64,000 bases of DNA from the NCBI RefSeq assembly GCF_020080835.1, contig NC_058162.1, positions 26,374,758 to 26,438,757 of the forward strand, in the 5' to 3' direction. The number at the start of each line of letters is the position of its first letter. Position 1 is the first letter of the stretch. Below, piece after piece: positions 23,691 to 34,004 of the stretch. The translations under genes were made by a program, and so were the position numbers. This stretch comes from Cotesia glomerata. Its lineage: Eukaryota; Arthropoda; Insecta; Hymenoptera; Braconidae. The notes below the pieces were generated by a model. The model did no database searches and was not told the DNA's origin. It saw only the letters and a list, made by a program, of their open reading frames with translations.

Positions 23691-24470
23691 TTATAAAATT
23701 AAATTCAAGTCATTATCTTAACATTCTTAAAAAAATAATTATAAATGAGAACATGTTATAAATTCAATTTTTTATAAATTTACATACAACACAGATGGTT
23801 AAAGCATACAAATTTCGATTAACCAAACATTATTGAACGATCGTAAGTAATTATCCCCATATTTTCTTCATATTCCCCCTTTTAATCCTCTAGACTTCAA
23901 TATAACTCCACATATCTTCTTTTTCCGTAATCCTAGGCCCAGAACAAGAGATAAAGATACTCAGATTAAAATATACGTAATGTTATAGTTGAGAAATGAG
24001 ATCCTAGAATGGTAAGAGTAAACGTGTCCCAAGTGACTGGGCAATCAGTCAGAGGATGCTTTTGCTTTCCAGGTGACCCAACTAGGGGCCATTTCATCAC
24101 TGCTCCTATTCGACTGTTTTACTCCTTTTTCCCCACGTGTAAACATCAGTGACAAAGTGACACACACCTCTACCTTTAGATGTATTTACACATGGTATAT
24201 GTCTAGCCTAGAGTATATAGTAGGGCGAGTCCTGCAAGTGATGTATGCAGGGGGTCGCGACCGGTAGCAATCGCAACCCTATTCAAGTAGATGTTCTCTT
24301 CAGAACACCTCTCGTATGAATATATGAATCGAAGATCCTCGCTGGTATATTATCCCAGTACGGCATTAATATGTCCCATGAATTTCCACCTATAAAAACC
24401 TCTCTCGAGTACTACCGACATTCATGAAGTCATATACATGTTTTTTGTAAAATTTGATCTGTTTTGTTGT
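23691..24470. other. No gene recognised
   Basis: An AT-rich start is followed by GC-moderate sequence from about 23860 to 24430. The frame at 24073-24267 (64 codons) carries no motif. A TATAAAA lies at 24391 but no exon structure follows, because the R3 element begins at 24472. Confidence 0.4.
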
Positions 24471-24471
24471 A

Positions 24472-25510
24472 CACTGATAGAAGGATTTAGTTCTGTTTAA
24501 TAAGATTTAGTAACGGATACTAAATGATTTAGTAACAAACCTTTCATCACCAAATATTTAGTAATAGGTTCTAAATCATTTATTAAAGCTCATTGAGTTA
24601 CACCAAATAAATATTGAGTAGTATTTAACAAATGATTTATTGCTACGCAATAAATCGTTTATTGGTATCCGAACAAAAATAGTTTCACTGTAAAAAAATC
24701 GCGCCAAGTCCACGTTCATAAGACTACTAAGAAAAAAAATTTTTATTTCTTTACAAAAAGATATAAAATAAAAAATTAAAAAATCCAAGTAACCGATACA
24801 CGGAAAGAAAATTGTACGAAAAATTACAATGAAAACATCGTAATTTTTAGTATCGGATATTGCAGTGCCGGACCAGAACTCAAACATCGTAATTTATACG
24901 ATGCAACATCGTACAGTTCTATCACTCAAATTAAAAAGAAGTTTAGGTCACCGAAAAAATAATTCTGTATCATCCAGGAATCGAACCCGGTGTCCTCTCC
25001 GCCTCAAGTCCAAGGTTTATTCCCTCACGCTATCGGAGGGATTAACTAAAGTTTCTGTTCAGTCACATAATAAGACCCTCGATACAGTAGTTAGATAATA
25101 GACAAATTTAAAAATGTAAACTAAACTTCACTGAGAAAAAGACATAAATAGAAGACATTTATTGGGACTATGTGTGTTTTTAAAGGTTTAATAAATCTTC
25201 CAAAATCGAGCTGAATAAAATAATCTAAGTTAGTGAATAGGTTATGTATCACATAAACATTGGAATTAAAGCATAGCCATCTACCGACAATACTTGCCAA
25301 AGAAATATTTAGTACCTGTTACTAAATATTATTTGGTGGAACTAAATATTTATTTCCATGTAATAAGGCTATGTTCATATAAAAAAATCATTTATTAAAC
25401 TGTAACAAATAATATTGATGGATACAAAATATTTGTTTCTTCCTAATAAATGAATAAAAATTTTGTTACTAAATCAGCTTAGTACTCCGTAGTAAATCCT
25501 TCTATCAGTG
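24472..25510. mobile_element. R3 inverted-repeat element, full-length, with internal insertion
   Basis: The termini CACTGATAGAAGGATTTAG and CTAAATCC-type sequence reading TCCTTCTATCAGTG are inverted. TA lies immediately outside both ends, consistent with a TA target duplication (Tc1/mariner-like habit, inferred). The body matches 39981-41413 at both sides, but the centre (about 24670-25095) is different and carries a tRNA-like segment. It encodes no transposase, so it is non-autonomous. Confidence 0.85.
24973..25045 (-). repeat. tRNA-derived segment (SINE head or tRNA pseudogene)
   Basis: On the minus strand the B-box GGTTCGATTCC (24987 down to 24977) lies in a T-arm CCGGG/TTCGATT/CCTGG that pairs. 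An A-box-like TAGCGTGAGGG (25032 down to 25022) lies at tRNA spacing upstream, and an anticodon-arm-like CCTTGGACTTGAGGCGG sits between them. The acceptor ends do not pair (CCCTCCG against ATGATAC), so a functional tRNA is unlikely. A pol III promoter-bearing SINE head is the likelier reading. Confidence 0.5.
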
Positions 25511-25764
25511 TATAAAAGGAGGGAATCCTTTTCTAAGCCTGATATTGGAAACGCACTTTGTTAAGTAAAGGCTCAATAAGTTCGACAAAATATCGGAATA
25601 TCATGGGCTGGTAATGGAGCTAATTGCCATAGGGTTAGTCCTTACTTAGAAATCTGGCTTACAAGTTCGTTGGTACCATACACCTGATACCAACAAATCG
25701 CATATAAGTTTGTTTATAGCCCAAAGTTATTTATAATTGTTCGCGATATTAAAGGATTTATAAT
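25511..25764. other. Short single-copy spacer between R3 and R6
   Basis: Nothing recognised. It lies between the right TA of R3 and the start of the next R6 hairpin. Confidence 0.4.
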
Positions 25765-26085
25765 AAGCTTATATCTTTAAAATTATCTATAATTAAGAAA
25801 TGACCTTGTATCTTGTGAACTATTAACATTTTTAAAGATATAAGCTCATCCTGATGTTACACTCATCAAGACCTTTCATTTGAGTACCCACATCTATTTT
25901 TCATATATTTTATACATTTATATATATTATATATATGTATATATAAAAAATATATCAAAAATAAATGTGGGTATTCTAATGAAAGCTCTCAATAAGTGTA
26001 ACATCGGGATGAGCTTACATCTTTAAGTATATCAGTAACTAAGAAATGACTTTGTATCTTGTCAACTATTGACATTTTTTAAAAT
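25765..26085. repeat. R6 hairpin repeat, near-identical to 20517-20790
   Basis: One left-arm/right-arm hairpin with an AT-rich loop. Over about 270 bp it differs from the 20.5 kb copy at only a few positions, including shared odd variants such as TGGGTATTCTAATGAAAGCT. This points to a recent copy event between these two loci. It ends abruptly at the element starting near 26086. Confidence 0.85.
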
Positions 26086-26465
<380 letters not shown>

Positions 26466-26634
26466 AATAATGTCAAAGTGATTAAATAAATATTTAATTT
26501 TACAGTTGAGAAAACCCTTTCATATCAATTGAAGAGTTAATATTTATTTTATAAATTGCAAAATTTTTTCGGTTGATTCCGAGTGCAAATTAAACAGTAT
26601 TAACATACAACAACAACTTGTAATAATTTTTTTA

Positions 26635-26639
<5 letters not shown>

Positions 26640-26688
<49 letters not shown>
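26640..26688. repeat. (AT)n microsatellite
   Basis: A pure AT run of about 48 bases. The minus-strand frame crossing it (26544-26813) is an artefact. Confidence 0.95.
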
Positions 26689-26689
<1 letters not shown>

Positions 26690-26784
26690 CAATTATGTCC
26701 AGAAATTTTTGAACTGAATTATTTTGGGCAGAATCTACATAGAAAAAATTTTGAGCCTTTGAATAAATAATTTTTAACAGGCTA

Positions 26785-27132
26785 CCCGAGAAAAAATTTT
26801 TATATATAATCATTTATAATTGTATATAATCATATATGATTATATATGGAATCATATATATAATTATACACAATTATATATAATTAACATATATAAAAAT
26901 TTTTTCTTTGAAAAAAAAATTTTTTTTTGGTAATCTCAAAAAGTGTAAAACGATGTTTATAATTACGTTTAAATAATTCTGAAATACGTGAATTTTTTTT
27001 CGCATTTTAATTGGTTACAGAAAATTGCGTAGGACCATATTAAATACTCTATCCATAAAATTAATCCAATAATTAATTAGATGTAATAAATATATAATTA
27101 AATATTGTTATATATAAATATTTTTTCTAGGG
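26785..27132. mobile_element. R5 inverted-repeat element, short copy
   Basis: The ends are CCCGAGAAAAAATTTTTATA and, inverted, TATAAATATTTTTTCTAGGG. The left third is a string of ATATATAATTATATAT-type palindromes. The centre includes AAAAAGTGTAAAACGATG, which reappears inverted in the longer copy at 58235-59341. No coding sequence. Confidence 0.75.
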
Positions 27133-27320
27133 TAATGCGTTCCTAAATAAGATTGACACTTTACCTCGTAATAAACGACATTTATCACGTGGAATTTTCG
27201 ATATTTTCCCCGATAAATCTTACAACTGTTAAAACTTTCGCTTTTCTGTTATCAAATATAAATAACAGTGCCCCAAATAATCATTAAAAATTGTGAATTT
27301 AGGTAAATAAAAATTCATCG
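27133..27320. other. Spacer before the peptide-gene cluster
   Basis: Single-copy, AT-rich. Nothing recognised. Confidence 0.4.
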
Positions 27321-27445
27321 AATCATAAGATTAAAATATTTACCAATCTTACTGCTGTCTGACTTGTTTGTTCAACTGAGTTATGAAAAGATAACTCAGA
27401 TATCAAAATATCAACTTAATTTATCAACTAAGGTAAGCTAATATG
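27321..27445 (+). pseudogene. Promoter/exon-1 remnant of the small-peptide gene family (copy C)
   Basis: This matches the promoter and first exon of the gene at 29.9 kb: ATCATAAGAT, then TTACTGCTG, then CTTGTTTGTTCAACTGAG, a TATGAAAAG where the others have TATAAAAAG, AACTCAGATATCAA, and finally an intact donor AAGGTAAGCTAA with its GT at 27433. Immediately after it an AAT microsatellite begins, and no leader exon, acidic exon or poly(A) exon follows. It therefore appears to be a truncated copy. Confidence 0.5.
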
Positions 27446-27446
27446 C

Positions 27447-27447
<1 letters not shown>

Positions 27448-27533
<86 letters not shown>
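27448..27533. repeat. (AAT)n microsatellite
   Basis: An AAT trinucleotide run of about 85 bases directly downstream of the copy C remnant. It may have expanded in, or replaced, the rest of that gene copy. Confidence 0.95.
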
Positions 27534-27535
<2 letters not shown>

Positions 27536-27764
27536 AAAAAAATTTAAGATGAAAATAAAAGTAAATTATCGAATTATACAATTTGTGAACGATATCTTTG
27601 TTTATTCAAATCATACACAATTTTTATTGCCAATAGCGTTAGTTTGTGATAAAAGTAATGAAATTATTATTAATTACGAATTAAATGTCTTGTTGCAACA
27701 TAATTCAAGCCTCCAATTGTACCTTGTCTATCGATAAAAAAAGAAGGCTTCTCTTAATTTTATG

Positions 27765-28238
27765 CTATTAAGGCTACATGAAAATCATGACGCTGTCCCA
27801 TGATTTGTCATGTTTCTGCTACATGGCAATCATCTAGCAGCAACATGAGAAAATCATGTGGCAGCAACATGATTTGTCATGTTTCGGCTACATGACAATT
27901 ATGTTGCAGCCGCATGATTTTCATGTAGCCGAAACATGACAAATCATGCGACTGCAACATGAGAAAATCATGTGGCAGCAATATGATTTGTCATGTTTCG
28001 ACTACATGACAATTATGTTGCGGTAGAACGAGAATGATTTTCTCATGTTGCAGCCGCATGATTTGTCATGTTTCGGCTATATGAAAATCATGTTGCTGCT
28101 AGATGATTTTCTCATGCTACCGCAACATGATTGCCATGTAGCCGAAACATGACAAATCATGTAGCCGAAACATGATTTCATCATGTTCATTTACCAAGAC
28201 TGCATCATGTTGCATTCACTATGTATTTTTTTTCGTGT
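27765..28238. mobile_element. R7 inverted-repeat element, second copy
   Basis: The interior modules and the right terminus (ACCAAGACTGCATCATGTTG followed by ATTTTTTTTCGTG) match 13013-13606. The left terminus is missing or badly diverged. The first shared phrase is TATTAAGGCTACATGAAAAT near 27765, so this is a left-truncated copy. Confidence 0.75.
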
Positions 28239-28717
28239 GTATTCTCATAAAATTTACTGTAACAAATTTATTTGTTATTTCAACAATTTCTCGTTGTTAT
28301 TATTACAAATTCTCTATGTTACGTATGTTAATACAAATTTATAAGTTATCACAGCAACTAATATTCTCAGATATAAAACTTTTATAATCCATGAAATGTC
28401 AAGCTATGACAAATAAATATGACAGATGTGAAGTTATGATCGACGATCAGTTAAAAAAACAAGACAGCGCATGGATATTTTATAAATTAATTTATTTTTT
28501 TTAAATAAATGCGACTTATAATAATTTTTAATGAGATACTTAAGACTCAAAAAAATTATAAGTCACCATCTTAGTCGACTTTTAGCCTTCGAACATTTAA
28601 AATTAAAATTGTAGATCAAAAACAATATAAGATTTCATATTGAATTTAAAAACAATACATAAAGTCCAAGTACAAATTTTGATCAAAATCGGTTTAAATT
28701 TTTCGACTCGAGGCCAT
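28239..28717. other. Spacer upstream of copy A, no gene recognised
   Basis: AT-rich single-copy DNA. A 71-codon frame at 28172-28387 begins within R7 and has no motif. Confidence 0.4.
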
Positions 28718-29555
28718 AAAATCATAAGATGATCAAATATTGAGCAACCTTTTTGCTGCCGATCACTTGTTTTTCCAACTAGAGCTCGGGTAAATAAAAA
28801 GCGACTCAGTTATCAAGATATAATTAATTTCTTATCCTGACCAACAGAAAGCTAAACTAACAAGCTTAATATCACATAAACATTGGAATTAAAGCATAGC
28901 CATTTACCGACAATACTCGCCAAATAAATATTTAGTACCTGTTACTAAATATTATTTGGTGGAAATAAATATTTATTTCCATGTAATAAGGCTTTGTTCA
29001 TATAAAAAAATCATTTATTAAACTGTAACAAATAATATTGATGAGTAAAAAATATTTGTTTCTTCCAAATAAATGAATATAAATTTTGTTACTAAATCCT
29101 TCTATACAAATTAAAAGTATGATAAATTTTTCATTGAAATGTTAATGAGCTTTATGAGTCGTGTACTTTCAATTTTTCTATTTTTATAAAATTTCATGCA
29201 AAAAAATACTGTTTTTATTTTCCAGCGTACATTGAAGCTGAAGATTAATTAACCCTCAAATAGGAAGTAAAATTTCTGAATATCTTCGTAAGTTATCATA
29301 TAATTTTTATTTTTTTTTAATTACACCTACATCTCAAACAAAAAAGCTTTTTTTTATTACTAAAAAATAATATTTTTCTATTTATAGGACAAATAAACTG
29401 GACACAATGTATCAACTGTTTAAATTAAAAAAAAAAAAAACAATTTTTCTGATAATTATGTAAATTGAACCATTTTTTTTCAATTATAATTGGCACTGTT
29501 GAATAAACTATCAATTTTTATCCATGTTTTGTCCATAATAAACAATATCATTCAC
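28718..29555 (+). pseudogene. Decayed paralogue of the small-peptide gene (copy A)
   Basis: The promoter block (AATCATAAGATGATCAAATA, then TGAGCAACCT, then GAGCTCGGG) matches the 29.9 kb gene, but its TATA box reads TAAATAAAAA (28791). The exon-1 donor has become GCTAAAC (28851) instead of GTAAGC. An R3 fragment occupies 28871-29105, where the leader exon should be. The later parts survive. Acceptor TTTTCCAG ends at 29225, and an exon at 29226-29287 reads YIEAED then TAA. It is followed by donor GTAAGT at 29288, acceptor ending 29387 and poly(A) signal AATAAA at 29537-29542. Without a leader exon and with weakened signals it is probably dead, although its acidic exon could still serve as an alternative exon if transcribed from elsewhere. 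Confidence 0.65.
28871..29105. mobile_element. R3 fragment inside copy A
   Basis: This matches the right-hand 230 bp of R3 (ATCACATAAACATTGGAATT onward, as at 25248 and 40529) down to AAATCCTTCTATA, losing the last bases of the terminus. The left half of R3 is absent. Its arrival, or a linked deletion, removed the leader exon of copy A. Confidence 0.8.
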
Positions 29556-29864
29556 AAAATACTTGTAATTTTTTTTACCTTCCTCAAAAAAAAATCCAAA
29601 TAACCGATATGATTTTATATAATTTTCGGAAAAAACATTTTGTTGTAAATTTAAAAATTAGAGGAATAATTTTGGAACGTATTTAGTGTGCGTGGTTGCA
29701 AAATATTTTACTTTTTATGAAATTCATAAAATCTATCTACTAGGACTTAAAAAAATTTTACATAAACAATAATGCACACCAAGTTGTCAAAAATAAATAT
29801 CAAGGACCTAATTAATCATCCAACATTTATTTATTTAATAAAATAAAAATTTATCCAACTGTAA
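29556..29864. other. Spacer between copy A and copy B
   Basis: Nothing recognised. AT-rich, single-copy. Confidence 0.4.
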
Positions 29865-29943
29865 ATTTATAAGATGATTAAATATTGAGCAACCTTGCTG
29901 CTGCTGATCGCTTGTTCGTTCAACTGGAGCTCGGGTATAAAAA
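29865..29943 (+). promoter_or_regulatory. Promoter of the small-peptide gene (copy B)
   Basis: A block of about 80 bp is shared with copies A and C: TTATAAGATGATTAAATATT, GAGCAACCTTGCTG, CTTGTTCGTTCAACTGGAGC. It ends in a perfect TATA box TATAAAAA at 29936-29943. Retention of the same ~65 bp immediately upstream of the TATA position in all three copies suggests a proximal regulatory unit. TSS would be expected near 29966, and a TCAGT motif lies closer, at 29950. Confidence 0.6.
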
Positions 29944-29965
29944 GGCGGCTCAGTTATCAAGGTAT

Positions 29966-29995
29966 TATTAATTTCTTTTACTGATCAACAGAAAG
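29966..29995 (+). other. 5' UTR exon 1 of copy B (start approximate)
   Basis: The non-coding first exon is bounded downstream by ACAGAAAG/GTAAGC with its donor at 29996. The following intron is short (29996-30078) and ends in a strong pyrimidine tract with TTTTTTCAG. The start is placed only by distance from the TATA box. Confidence 0.5.
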
Positions 29996-30100
29996 GTAAG
30001 CTAACAAGCTCAATAATAATACTCAAAAAGAATTACTCATTTTTCTGATCAAAAATTTTTTTGGTTAACTTTTTTCAGAAAAACAAAACAACTTTTCAAC

Positions 30101-33100
30101 ATGAAATACCTGAGCTCGATCATTATAGCTGTGGCGTTCGTCATAATCCTCATAAATAAGCGTAAGTTACTTATTTAAATCTATTACACAGAAAAAAAGA
30201 AATATTTGATCGAAATAAGATTTATTTGTGCCAAATATATAAGATATTTGGATATGGCCAAATAAATATTTATTTCTGGTAAATATATAATATATTTTAG
30301 CGATTTAGTTGCGTAAAATAAATAGTTTATTCATGGTAAAGATATGGTTTATTTGAGGTAAATAAATCATAGTTGACGACAATAATGAACTTTTAAAATT
30401 TATTGTAACATTAAAGTTAGCTGTCACTTGAACAGTTTTTAATTTTATTTAACAAATAAATTAATTCTAAAAAATTATTTTTTAAATATTGCATTTTTAA
30501 TTTTTTAAAATTTTTACATGTCAATTTTTCTTTCTTATTTTTTTTGCCATAATTTATTTGTTAACAAAAGTTCTAAAAATTATTAAATATCTGCTAAATC
30601 AATTTTATCAATTTTCAGAAATTATAATGGCTTTAAAATGAAAAAAAAAATTATTTTCTATTCTTTTAGTTGAATAATGAAATATTTTCCGTGTCTTCTA
30701 TTGAATGAAAGTATTAATTGTAGGTTAAGGATAATTTAGATTTGTTTTCGTAAAATATAATATTTTAAACACCTTACCATATTCGCTCTGAGTGAAGCCA
30801 TGGTAGGGGAAATGAAATCGACTGAAGCGTTCGCAGTGGTTACTTTCGGAGTTACGGGAGGCTATTATTCCTAAAATTGTAAGTAAGTACACGTGGAAGT
30901 ATTTATTTTGTTTTAATTTTAATAAATTAAAAAAAAATGAGACACCAGAGTTGTTGTGTCTTAAAAAATACCAGCAGAAATATTTACTGCAATCTTTTTT
31001 ATTTTTATCATTATACGTACTTGTTGTTGATTCGTTTAACTAAAAACAAAACTGCAATTATTACACTGATAAAAGGATTTATTAACTATTAATAATTTAA
31101 TTTATTTGAAGACAATTATTTAATTTATTAAACTTTAATAAATATTTTTTAACATTCAATAAATATTTATTTGGTAGGAAAGTACATTTATTAATAGTTA
31201 ATAACTATTTATTAATAGTTAACGAATATTTATTAACAGTTAATAAATATTTTGTTGAGTGAATTTGTTTTGCTTGTAATATCATATGATATGAAGATTT
31301 CTTATAAACAAAAATCATTTTTATAAATTATTTGTATCAATTATATTACATTATAATAACGTTTATTGTAAAATACCGAATTCTATCATAGCTCATAATT
31401 ATCTTTTGTATTTATAAATATTAAAAAGGTTAATTTATTTAGTGAATTGAATTATTATCATGTATTCCAGCTATAGGATTATAAAAAGTGTCAAAAGAAA
31501 ATGCTATTTTTGCTTTTGATTTTAAATAAATATTTGCTAACAGTTAAAAAATATTCATTAACAAACAAATCCTTCTATCGGTGTATAAAATTGTCACATA
31601 TTTTTTATAACTTTTTTTTTACAATTATTTATAAAATTTATTTATTTTTATGTTTCTTGCTATTGACATACGTATAAAAACATACTCTGACAGCCTCCCG
31701 TAGTTCATATTTTGACTGGCGCTGCAGTCACACTCATAGCGAATAGGTTAAGTATGACTTTTTTTAATCCCCAATTAATGAATAGTTATTAATTAATATT
31801 ATTTATGCAAACACTATTATGTATGCAAATAAACTATTTTTTGAAACATCGCTGTAGCTTAAGTTGTAATCAAAACTTTCAAGTTTTGTTTTCAACGATC
31901 AAGTGACGTCATGAGAACAGTAGTTGAGAGTTTTAATGCCAAATATGTCGTTGTTTCAGACAAACTTAGCATCTTTACCACAAATAAATCATATATTTCT
32001 GACAAATAATAAAATAATTCGAGTCAACTGTTATATTTGCTTATACCAAATTTATATAGTTATAAAGTAATATTTAAAAAAACGACTCAAATAAATTGAT
32101 TTATTTGAGACAAATAATTCTCTTTTTCTGTGTATTTGCATTATAGCATAATCATGATGTAGATTTAATAATCACGATATTGATCAGTCTTTCGTGTAAT
32201 TTGTTAGAGTAGGTCGTCAATATTCGTCAACATTCTTTACATTTATTTAAAATAATTTAAACAATTTAATAATTGATGATTTTTACTTATTTAATAAAGT
32301 AAAGTAATAAAATGACTTTGGTATTTATTACTTGCCGGAATAAATAAACAGATTTGGCAATAGCGCGCTTGATTATACCCATAACAGAGACGTGGATGAG
32401 TGTGTGAGTTAAACATTTCTCTCTCTGTAACTATATTTCTATCCTTTTCTTTTTTCTCAGCTGTTGACGCGATGTTGTCAAATCTTTATTCGAATAAATG
32501 GCTGACGATAAACGAGTTACAAACATAAAATTTGACTTTAAATATTTCAAAAATTATATCGGTAATGTATTATTATTGAATTGTTTTTATATTTTGCAAC
32601 AATCCAAGTTTCTTGTGTATAGTTTTTTATCCGTTAAAGTTGGGAGGTTAATATTGAAATAAATAATTAAAGTCTCGACAAAACGTTTGTCCGCCATAAG
32701 AGCCCGTGTATAAGGAGATAAAATATGTGATTTTTAAAATTTAATATCTAAGTAACTAAACGGTGAATCTTTTTTAAATTTTGGGATTAGATAAATTACG
32801 TATTTATTTATACGTCTACTTAATTTCAAGGGTCAAGGTTGGATATTATTTTTTACATTAGATTCGCTCGAACCTCCTTAAATATCAATGAGTAAAATTT
32901 GTAAAAATATTGATTAATTAAATTGTCGATAATAAATATTTTGACAGAAACGCGCAAAGCGCGTTTCATTTTCTAGTAGATTCAAATTTATTATTGAATT
33001 TTGTTTTTCATCAATGAATTAAGTTATATATTATGAGTATTGATTAAAGTTAATGAGCCTTATGAGTCGTGCACTTTTAGTTTTTCTATTTTTATAATAA

Positions 33101-33162
33101 TAACATGCAAAAAACACTGCTTTTATTTTCCAGCGGACGAGGATGCTAATTTTGATCGCTAA
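30101..33162 (+). CDS. Small-peptide gene, copy B: hydrophobic leader plus nine-residue acidic tail
   Basis: Proposed spliced CDS: 30101-30161 joined to 33134-33162, 29 codons. The first coding exon starts after AACTTTTCAACATG and encodes 20 residues: MKYLSS, then a hydrophobic stretch IIIAVAFVIILI, then NK, ending in phase 1 at donor GTAAGT (30162). The second follows TTTTATTTTCCAG (33133) and completes a proline codon, then DEDANFDR and TAA. The leader looks like an insect signal peptide or signal anchor. No small residue at the -1/-3 positions gives an obvious cleavage site, so secretion is inferred. Copy A keeps a homologous second exon (YIEAED in place of DEDANFDR), with identity around the splice sites. 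The ~3 kb intron is filled by nested elements. No known family recognised; an immune-type or venom-type micro-peptide is possible. Confidence 0.55.
30772..31752. mobile_element. R16 inverted-repeat element nested in R17
   Basis: The left end CTTACCATATTCGCTCTGAG matches the reverse complement of the right end near 31720-31752 (CACTCATAGCGAATAGGTTA). A further pairing segment is AGTTACGGGAGGCTATT at the left and AGCCTCCCGTAGTT at the right. The arms are imperfect, about 80 bp. A smaller element lies within. Confidence 0.6.
31064..31583. mobile_element. R3-related inverted-repeat element nested in R16
   Basis: The ends CACTGATAAAAGGATTTATT and, inverted, AACAAATCCTTCTATCGGTG are flanked by TA on both sides. 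The termini are close to R3, but the interior is different, made of TTATTAATAGTTAA-type modules. At about 520 bp it is non-coding. Confidence 0.8.
32133..33133. other. Remainder of the copy B intron
   Basis: No additional exon was recognised. A 54-codon frame starts at ATGGCTGACGATAAACGAG (about 32500) without motifs. A hairpin with 9-bp arms, GAAACGCGC and GCGCGTTTC, lies at 32947-32967. The last ~90 bp before the acceptor (from TTAATGAGCCTTATGAGTCG) match copy A at 29140-29225. Confidence 0.4.
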
Positions 33163-33469
33163 ATAAGAAATAAAATTTCTGAATATTCTTGTAAGTTTTC
33201 ATATAATTTTTTTTTTTTTAATTTTATTATTTACAATTACTATTTACAATTTCAAATAAAAAAGCTTTTTTTTATCGATAAAAGATGATTAATTTTTTAT
33301 AATTATTTTTTTTCTATTTCTAGGATAAATAAGCTGGACACAATGTAACAACTTTTGAAATGAAAAAAAAATGTTTCTGATAAACATTAAACTTGAACTA
33401 GTTATTTCAATTATAATTAGCACTGTTAAATAAACTATTAATTTGTATTCATGTTTTGTCAATAATAAA
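33163..33469 (+). terminator. 3' UTR with intron and poly(A) signal of copy B
   Basis: After the stop, the exon runs to a donor GTAAGTTTTC at 33191. The 3' UTR intron ends at TTTCTAG (33323). The last exon begins ATAAATAAGCTGGACACAAT and carries AATAAA at 33464-33469. Copy A has the same arrangement (29288, 29387, 29537) with strong sequence identity, which supports both the splice sites and the polyadenylation site. An intron after the stop codon may expose the mRNA to exon-junction surveillance, as it lies 28 nt past the stop. Confidence 0.55.
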
Positions 33470-33489
33470 CTACATCATTCACAAATGAC

Positions 33490-34004
33490 TAGTATTTTTT
33501 TACCTTCTTAAAAAATAAAATCCTCCTCAATAACTGAAAAGACTAAAGCGCTAATAATTATCCATCTTTAGGTGGATAAAGCGCAATAATATTTTAACGA
33601 CAACGCACTGATAAGATTTGTTGGGTAATTAAGTAATTAGTTACCAAGCATAAGTCACGTTGCGTTAATTTACAGAGCACACACACAGACTGAGCTCGCG
33701 GTTGTTACTTTATTGCGTTTAAACGCTCACCGGGATAGCGCTTGCACGTGAGCCCGACATAGCTGCAAGCTCGGAGTATCAAGCACCCTCGCAACCCCTT
33801 TTAAGAGTACCAGTAGTAGCTATGGTGCTACTCCTGCTATTATTGTTACTAGCAACGCGCTCGAGTGTGTTTACGAGCTTCCAGGGCGAATTAGAAGGAT
33901 GCTGTCGTAGTTAAATCAGCAAGCTGCTTCTAATTCGTCCCAACGTCGCCTTAATTTCTCCGAAGTCGCAATTTTTCTACAAACGATCATATTCGATCTT
34001 CAAT
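33490..34004. other. Downstream flank of the peptide gene; one tiny leader-like ORF
   Basis: GC-moderate from 33640. A 30-codon frame at 33822-33914 starts M-V followed by a run of eight leucines and ends in GELEGCCRS and stop. It looks like a leader peptide, but leucine runs from CTN/TTN codons arise easily and no TATA or splice context was found. Otherwise nothing recognised. Confidence 0.3.

Larger units (their letters stand above)
30187..32132. mobile_element. R17 inverted-repeat element in the intron of copy B (outermost of three)
   Basis: The termini CACAGAAAAAAAGAAATATT and, inverted, AATTCTCTTTTTCTGTG are each flanked by TA, indicating a TA target duplication. Subterminal regions on both sides hold many AAATAAAT and TTATTTG motifs. 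It lies only 25 bp inside the intron. It is interrupted by another element at about 30772-31752. Confidence 0.7.

Noticed and set aside
24576..24887. 103-codon minus-strand frame in R3
   Set aside because: It crosses the boundary between shared R3 sequence and the copy-specific centre, so it cannot be an element protein.
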